A stretch of DNA of 11,681 nucleotides from Gammaproteobacteria bacterium (lineage in GTDB: Bacteria > Pseudomonadota > Gammaproteobacteria > PS1 > Pseudothioglobaceae). Positions 8,542-11,681 of the stretch are shown here, in pieces. The notes below the pieces were generated by a model. It did no database searches. It saw nothing but the letters and a program-made list of their open reading frames with translations, and had not been told where the DNA came from. The stretch spans positions 1-11,681 of the forward strand of contig JAQRMT010000040.1 in the NCBI GenBank assembly GCA_028599035.1. The letters run 5' to 3'. A program made the position numbers and the translations under genes. The first letter of the stretch is position 1; each line of letters starts with the position of its first letter.

Positions 8542-9126
8542 TTATTTGTTTTGCAGCGCTTGGCGAATAAGTTCCTCTGTGGTGAGTGAATTATCAGTAA
8601 TTGCGCTTAGCATTTTTTCCGCCTCTTTAACCTTGAAACCAAGTGCTTGTAGTGCAGATGATGCCTTATCAGTATTCGGATTGCCGTTATTAAAGGTTAT
8701 AGCCTGATTGTTGGCGTTAGTAAGGCTAAGTTTTGCCAGGCGGTCTTTGAGTTCAACAATGAGTTTTTGTGCGGTTTTCTTGCCAATACCTGGGGTTTTG
8801 GCAAGCAGCACATCATCTTCGTTCGCCACAGCGCTCATCAGCGTAATAATATCAAGATGCGATAAAATCGCTAATGCCACTTTAGGTCCGATGCCGTTGA
8901 CACGAATCAGCTCTCTGAACAGGGTTTTTTCATCTTTAGAGATAAAACCGTACAGCGTGTGCGCATCTTCCTTGACATGAAAATGCGTGTGTAATGTCAA
9001 GGCATCATCATTGATGGCGTAAAAAGCGGACATTGGGCACAATATCTCGTAGCCAATACCGCTAACTTCAAGCAAAAGCTCAGGTGGATTTTTTTCTAGA
9101 ATTTTTCCTGTGAGTTGCCCAATCAT
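8542..9126 (-). CDS. ruvA: Holliday junction branch-migration subunit RuvA
   Basis: Junction-binding subunit that tetramerises on four-way DNA and loads the RuvB motor. It has 194 residues (203 in E. coli). Features in order: N-terminal OB-fold beginning MIGQLTGKI; the acidic pin E53-D54 within VKEDAHTLYGF, equivalent to E55-D56 in E. coli; helix-hairpin-helix 1 around NGIGPKVAL (77-85); helix-hairpin-helix 2 around PGIGKKTAQKL (112-122); a variable linker (about 130-150); and domain III that contacts RuvB (about 152-194, SALQALGFKVKEAEKML). The start overlaps the leuD stop by 4 bases (ATGA) and no good ribosome binding site is visible, so translation is probably coupled to leuD. It is not next to ruvC or ruvB: leuD lies upstream and a convergent RND gene 4 bases downstream. 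No LexA box is visible at the start. Confidence 0.95.
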   Translation of the reverse strand: MIGQLTGKILEKNPPELLLEVSGIGYEILCPMSAFYAINDDALTLHTHFHVKEDAHTLYGFISKDEKTLFRELIRVNGIGPKVALAILSHLDIITLMSAVANEDDVLLAKTPGIGKKTAQKLIVELKDRLAKLSLTNANNQAITFNNGNPNTDKASSALQALGFKVKEAEKMLSAITDNSLTTEELIRQALQNK

Positions 9127-9737
9127 AGCCAGCTGTATTGTTTAAAATAAGTTGTTTCAAAAGCTTTAATGTCATTGGCATATTGTAGAGTTATGCCAAT
9201 ATCATCAAGCCCATTTAGCAGACGCCTTTTGCGTTCACCATCCACCTCAAAAGAGTAAGTTTTGTCATTGATAGAAATGCTTTGCACCTCAAGGTTAATG
9301 GTAATTTCATCCGTTATTGCAAACAACTCATCCATTACTTGATTGTTTTGCACAATCGGTAAGATGCCATTTTTAAAGCAATTATTATAAAAAATATCGG
9401 CAAAACTAGGTGCAATAATTACCTTAAATCCGTAATCTTCCAATGCCCAAGGCGCGTGCTCACGGCTTGAACCACAGCCAAAGTTCTCCCGTGCCAGTAG
9501 TATTTTTGCCCCTTGATATTGAGGTTTGTTTAATACAAAATCGTTATTTAACGGACGCTTGGTATTATCCACACCCACTTCACCATGGTCTAGGTAGCGC
9601 CATTCATCAAACAAATTCACCCCAAAACCAGAGCGTTTAATCGATTTTAAAAACTGTTTGGGAATAATTGCATCGGTGTCGACATTGGCACGATCAAGTG
9701 GTGCGGCAATAGAGGTAAGCGTGTTAAATTTATTCAT
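9123..9737 (-). CDS. leuD: 3-isopropylmalate dehydratase small subunit
   Basis: Small (swivelling) subunit of isopropylmalate isomerase, which with LeuC converts 2-isopropylmalate to 3-isopropylmalate in leucine synthesis; cytosolic. It has 204 residues, near the 201 of E. coli. Family motifs: NVDTDAIIPKQFL near residues 18-30, and ENFGCGSSREHAPWAL in the middle, containing the substrate-binding SSREH segment. The ATG at 9737 lies inside the last codons of the upstream DUF262/HNH gene (8-base overlap) and is preceded by a good GGAGAA site. The C-terminus overlaps ruvA by 4 bases. LeuC, its obligate partner, is encoded on the same strand but 1.7 kb upstream, separated by the DUF262/HNH gene instead of being adjacent. 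Confidence 0.96.
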   Translation of the reverse strand: MNKFNTLTSIAAPLDRANVDTDAIIPKQFLKSIKRSGFGVNLFDEWRYLDHGEVGVDNTKRPLNNDFVLNKPQYQGAKILLARENFGCGSSREHAPWALEDYGFKVIIAPSFADIFYNNCFKNGILPIVQNNQVMDELFAITDEITINLEVQSISINDKTYSFEVDGERKRRLLNGLDDIGITLQYANDIKAFETTYFKQYSWL

Positions 9738-11421
9738 AATTTATTCTCCAAGTGTTTGTTGCTTGTTGTGCCAGCCAATCTTGATGATGCTCGAGTGTTT
9801 CGCTATCCCATTCTGCGTATTCAGATATTTTTTTAGAGATTTCAGAATTAGAGCTTTGGTAAATCACCTGTTTTTTATCAAATAATTGGGTGCCACAATC
9901 GCCGTTTTCTTTTTTTGTTAATAGTGTCATATTACCCAATCTATCAATTTCTTGGATGTATTGTCCTTGATAATAATTTACCCATTCTTCGGTGATATTG
10001 TAAGGAATGATATGTTCAAGTGTCCAATTAGCATAATCTAAACTGGTGTTTGCTAATTTATTTTCAATTTCTGTTAATAAAAAACGAATTTTTTTATTAC
10101 TTTGTCGACTAGGCATAGTGTGATATTTGAATATTGTTTGAAAACTTTCATCACTAGGGTATAGAGCCTTAAACTCAGGTTGATTTTTAATGTGACTTGC
10201 TCGGTTAAATTTCGAAGTTGAAATTTCTATCGCTAATGCATTGTAAACTTTGTCTAGTTTGTTGGGAGAATAATGAGCAATGACGCTATAACGAATGGAC
10301 AGAATGTATAGATATTGAGCCAGCTTGATAAACTCATCAGAGGTAAATTTATCATAAGCGGTTAATAGCAATAAAAACGGCTGTTTAATATTAAATAATT
10401 TAAAAGCTTTTAAATAAGGCTTAACTGAAAGGTAATCTTTATTCCACAATTCATCTTCTGGATTATTAAGTGCCGCATATATAGGCGTGTATTTTGATAA
10501 GTTTTTTAAATAATTCTGCGCTTCCTGCGCTTCTTGAATTTTATTTCTAACACTTGTAAACAATTTCTTTTTGGTTACCAGTGGGTAATTAGTATTATGA
10601 TAATAACGCACAAAATCTGTGAAATTTTCCTCGCCTAATTCTGAGATGATTGCACTCCATTTTTCATCCATATAATCAAGCTTGTCATTGTCAATGGTTT
10701 TTTTACCCTTGACAACTTGTGAAAATAAATAATTTTTAAGTAAATCAGGGGTTGAAAGTTGGACACCTCTGGCATTGAGTGTTTCAAAAACTTTGTAAGC
10801 GTTTAAATTATTATCTACGATAATTTTAGTAAACAGCATACTGTCTGTTATTTTCTCAATAAAATTAACAATTTCTATGCCAGAATTTTGAGTTATTTTT
10901 TTGTTGAAAAATGTAAAACATTCTGACATTAGTTTATCTGTTTTCGTTAAATTTCTACTAATAAGGGGCTTCAACTCTTCGGTCAGTGTTTTAAATTTAG
11001 TATTGTTGTTCCTATTTAAAATTAACTTATTGTAAGGAATTAATATGCCAGGAGTTAATTTTCCAATAAAATCTCTTCTCATATCATCCAATCGGATCGT
11101 ATTATCATCAGCATCTGTATTGCTATCAATCAAACCTTGAATTTTATTCATAGCCGATAAAACCAAAAGAGATAATGTAATAAGACGCTGTTGTCCGTCA
11201 ATCACCGAAAAGTTATTTTTATTTTCTTTATTGCGCTGAAGGACAATATAACCCATATAGTGTTCCTCTTCATTTAAGTTTTCAATATCTTCCCATAAAT
11301 CTTCCCATTGTTCTTGATCCCAAGAGTAGTCTCTTTGAAAGCGAGGCACATGGTATTGAACACCGTTCCCCATCAAGTTTTTAAATGTTTGATTGCTGGG
11401 TTCCATAGTAAGAAATGACAT
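9730..11421 (-). CDS. DUF262 + DUF1524 (HNH) protein, probable GmrSD-like type IV restriction/defence nuclease
   Basis: 563 residues. The N-terminal DUF262 (ParB-like nucleotide-binding fold) shows VPRFQRDYSW (25-34), then YMGYIVL and the signature DGQQR (75-79). The middle is largely helical and lacks named motifs. The C-terminal DUF1524 (His-Me/HNH nuclease) shows LEHIIPY (468-474, H470), then LGNMTLL (495-501, N497), N506 and FDKK (514-517). This two-domain order is that of GmrSD, BrxU and SspE, which use NTP-stimulated DUF262 and nuclease DUF1524 domains against phage with modified DNA or in phosphorothioate systems. The exact target is not readable. No dnd/ssp, BREX or methyltransferase gene is in view, so it looks like a stand-alone unit. 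In DUF1524 the usual second Asn five residues after N506 is Thr (T511). The gene sits 11 bases after leuC and overlaps leuD by 8. Hand-counted 60-base blocks inside it are 20-30% G+C, against 33-53% in leuD and 43-48% in leuC, suggesting transfer. The start at 11421 has a weak GGG site; Met-6 is an alternative. Confidence 0.88.
   Translation of the reverse strand: MSFLTMEPSNQTFKNLMGNGVQYHVPRFQRDYSWDQEQWEDLWEDIENLNEEEHYMGYIVLQRNKENKNNFSVIDGQQRLITLSLLVLSAMNKIQGLIDSNTDADDNTIRLDDMRRDFIGKLTPGILIPYNKLILNRNNNTKFKTLTEELKPLISRNLTKTDKLMSECFTFFNKKITQNSGIEIVNFIEKITDSMLFTKIIVDNNLNAYKVFETLNARGVQLSTPDLLKNYLFSQVVKGKKTIDNDKLDYMDEKWSAIISELGEENFTDFVRYYHNTNYPLVTKKKLFTSVRNKIQEAQEAQNYLKNLSKYTPIYAALNNPEDELWNKDYLSVKPYLKAFKLFNIKQPFLLLLTAYDKFTSDEFIKLAQYLYILSIRYSVIAHYSPNKLDKVYNALAIEISTSKFNRASHIKNQPEFKALYPSDESFQTIFKYHTMPSRQSNKKIRFLLTEIENKLANTSLDYANWTLEHIIPYNITEEWVNYYQGQYIQEIDRLGNMTLLTKKENGDCGTQLFDKKQVIYQSSNSEISKKISEYAEWDSETLEHHQDWLAQQATNTWRINYE
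9744..9749 (-). promoter_or_regulatory. leuD ribosome binding site embedded in the DUF262/HNH gene
   Basis: Read on the minus strand, GGAGAA precedes the leuD ATG by 6 bases (TAAATT). These bases also encode Trp-Arg plus the start of the next codon near the C-terminal end of the DUF262/HNH protein. The strength and spacing make 9737 a secure start for leuD. Confidence 0.7.
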
Positions 11422-11432
11422 ATTTTTACCCG

Positions 11433-11681
11433 CTAAATATTTGAAAAATGACCAGCAATAGCACTAGCAGTAGCGATTGCAGGGCTGACTAAATGCGTGA
11501 ATGAGCCTTGACCTTGGCGACCTTCAAAGTTACGATTTGAGGTGCTGGCGCACCTTTCACCTACTTCTAATTTATCTGCATTCATTGCCAAACACATTGA
11601 GCAGCCTGCTTCACGCCATTCAAAGCCTGCGTCGGTAAAAATTTTGTCTAAGCCTTCTTCTTCAGCTTGTCGTTTAATCAA
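11433..11681 (-). CDS. leuC: 3-isopropylmalate dehydratase large subunit, C-terminal 82 residues (5' part outside window)
   Basis: Aconitase-family [4Fe-4S] large subunit of isopropylmalate isomerase. Only the C-terminus is visible, starting mid-protein with a TTG codon that is an internal Leu, not a start. The segment contains EEEGLDKIF, then GCSMCLAMN with two of the three cluster cysteines in C-x-x-C spacing (visible residues 27 and 30), then the hallmark ERCASTSNRNFEGRQG and THLVSPA, and ends GHFSNI before TAG. This aligns with the end of E. coli LeuC apart from a few extra C-terminal residues in that protein, so the 3' end looks intact and not truncated by the neighbouring insertion. The following gene on this strand is the DUF262/HNH gene and not leuD. 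Confidence 0.95.
   Translation of the reverse strand: MIKRQAEEEGLDKIFTDAGFEWREAGCSMCLAMNADKLEVGERCASTSNRNFEGRQGQGSFTHLVSPAIATASAIAGHFSNI

Noticed and set aside
9904..9919. Run of seven T inside the DUF262/HNH gene as a possible slippage switch for the defence gene
   Set aside because: The frame continues through conserved DUF1524 residues on both sides. One short homopolymer is not evidence of switching.
9730..11432. Insertion sequence, transposon ends or target-site duplication around the DUF262/HNH gene
   Set aside because: I compared the leuC-side and leuD-side junction bases and saw no inverted repeats or convincing direct repeat, and no transposase or integrase is present.

Overview
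This 11.7 kb window is compact, protein-dense bacterial chromosome. I found no RNA genes, CRISPR arrays or recognisable insertion sequences, and no gene-free stretch longer than about 50 bases. The housekeeping proteins (DinG, IspB, RlmE, TypA, RuvA, LeuC, LeuD) resemble their E. coli counterparts in motifs and length. DinG, IspB, RlmE and TypA together suggest a gammaproteobacterium. The DNA is AT-rich (about 40% G+C by eye) and the intergenic gaps are very short. That would fit a streamlined marine or symbiotic gammaproteobacterium such as the SUP05/Thioglobus group, but this placement is a low-confidence inference.

Layout. Left block, minus strand: rlmE (3551-2934), ispB (2927-1956) and dinG (1954 to beyond base 1) form a tight run with 6-base and 1-base gaps, read as one operon. 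A 51-base divergent gap (3552-3602) with a nearly symmetric -10 element separates it from the plus-strand pair typA (3603-5441) and an RND efflux permease (5478-8537). The permease ends tail-to-tail with the right block, only 4 bases from ruvA.

Right block, minus strand: leuC (C-terminal 82 residues only, entering from the right edge), then a 563-residue DUF262 + DUF1524(HNH) protein, then leuD, then ruvA. These have an 11-base gap, an 8-base overlap and a 4-base overlap in turn. The notable point is the DUF262/HNH gene, an apparent modification-dependent (GmrSD/BrxU/SspE-like) restriction or anti-phage protein. It lies between the two subunit genes of isopropylmalate isomerase, which form one enzyme and are normally adjacent. 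Its base composition is much more AT-rich than leuC and leuD on either side, its last codons carry the ribosome binding site of leuD, and leuD starts inside it. This looks like a horizontally acquired single-gene defence module placed scarlessly inside a leucine-biosynthesis operon.

Functionally, the window covers DNA repair (DinG, RuvA), quinone side-chain synthesis (IspB), ribosome maturation and translation (RlmE, TypA), envelope export (RND), leucine biosynthesis (LeuC, LeuD) and probable phage defence (DUF262/HNH).
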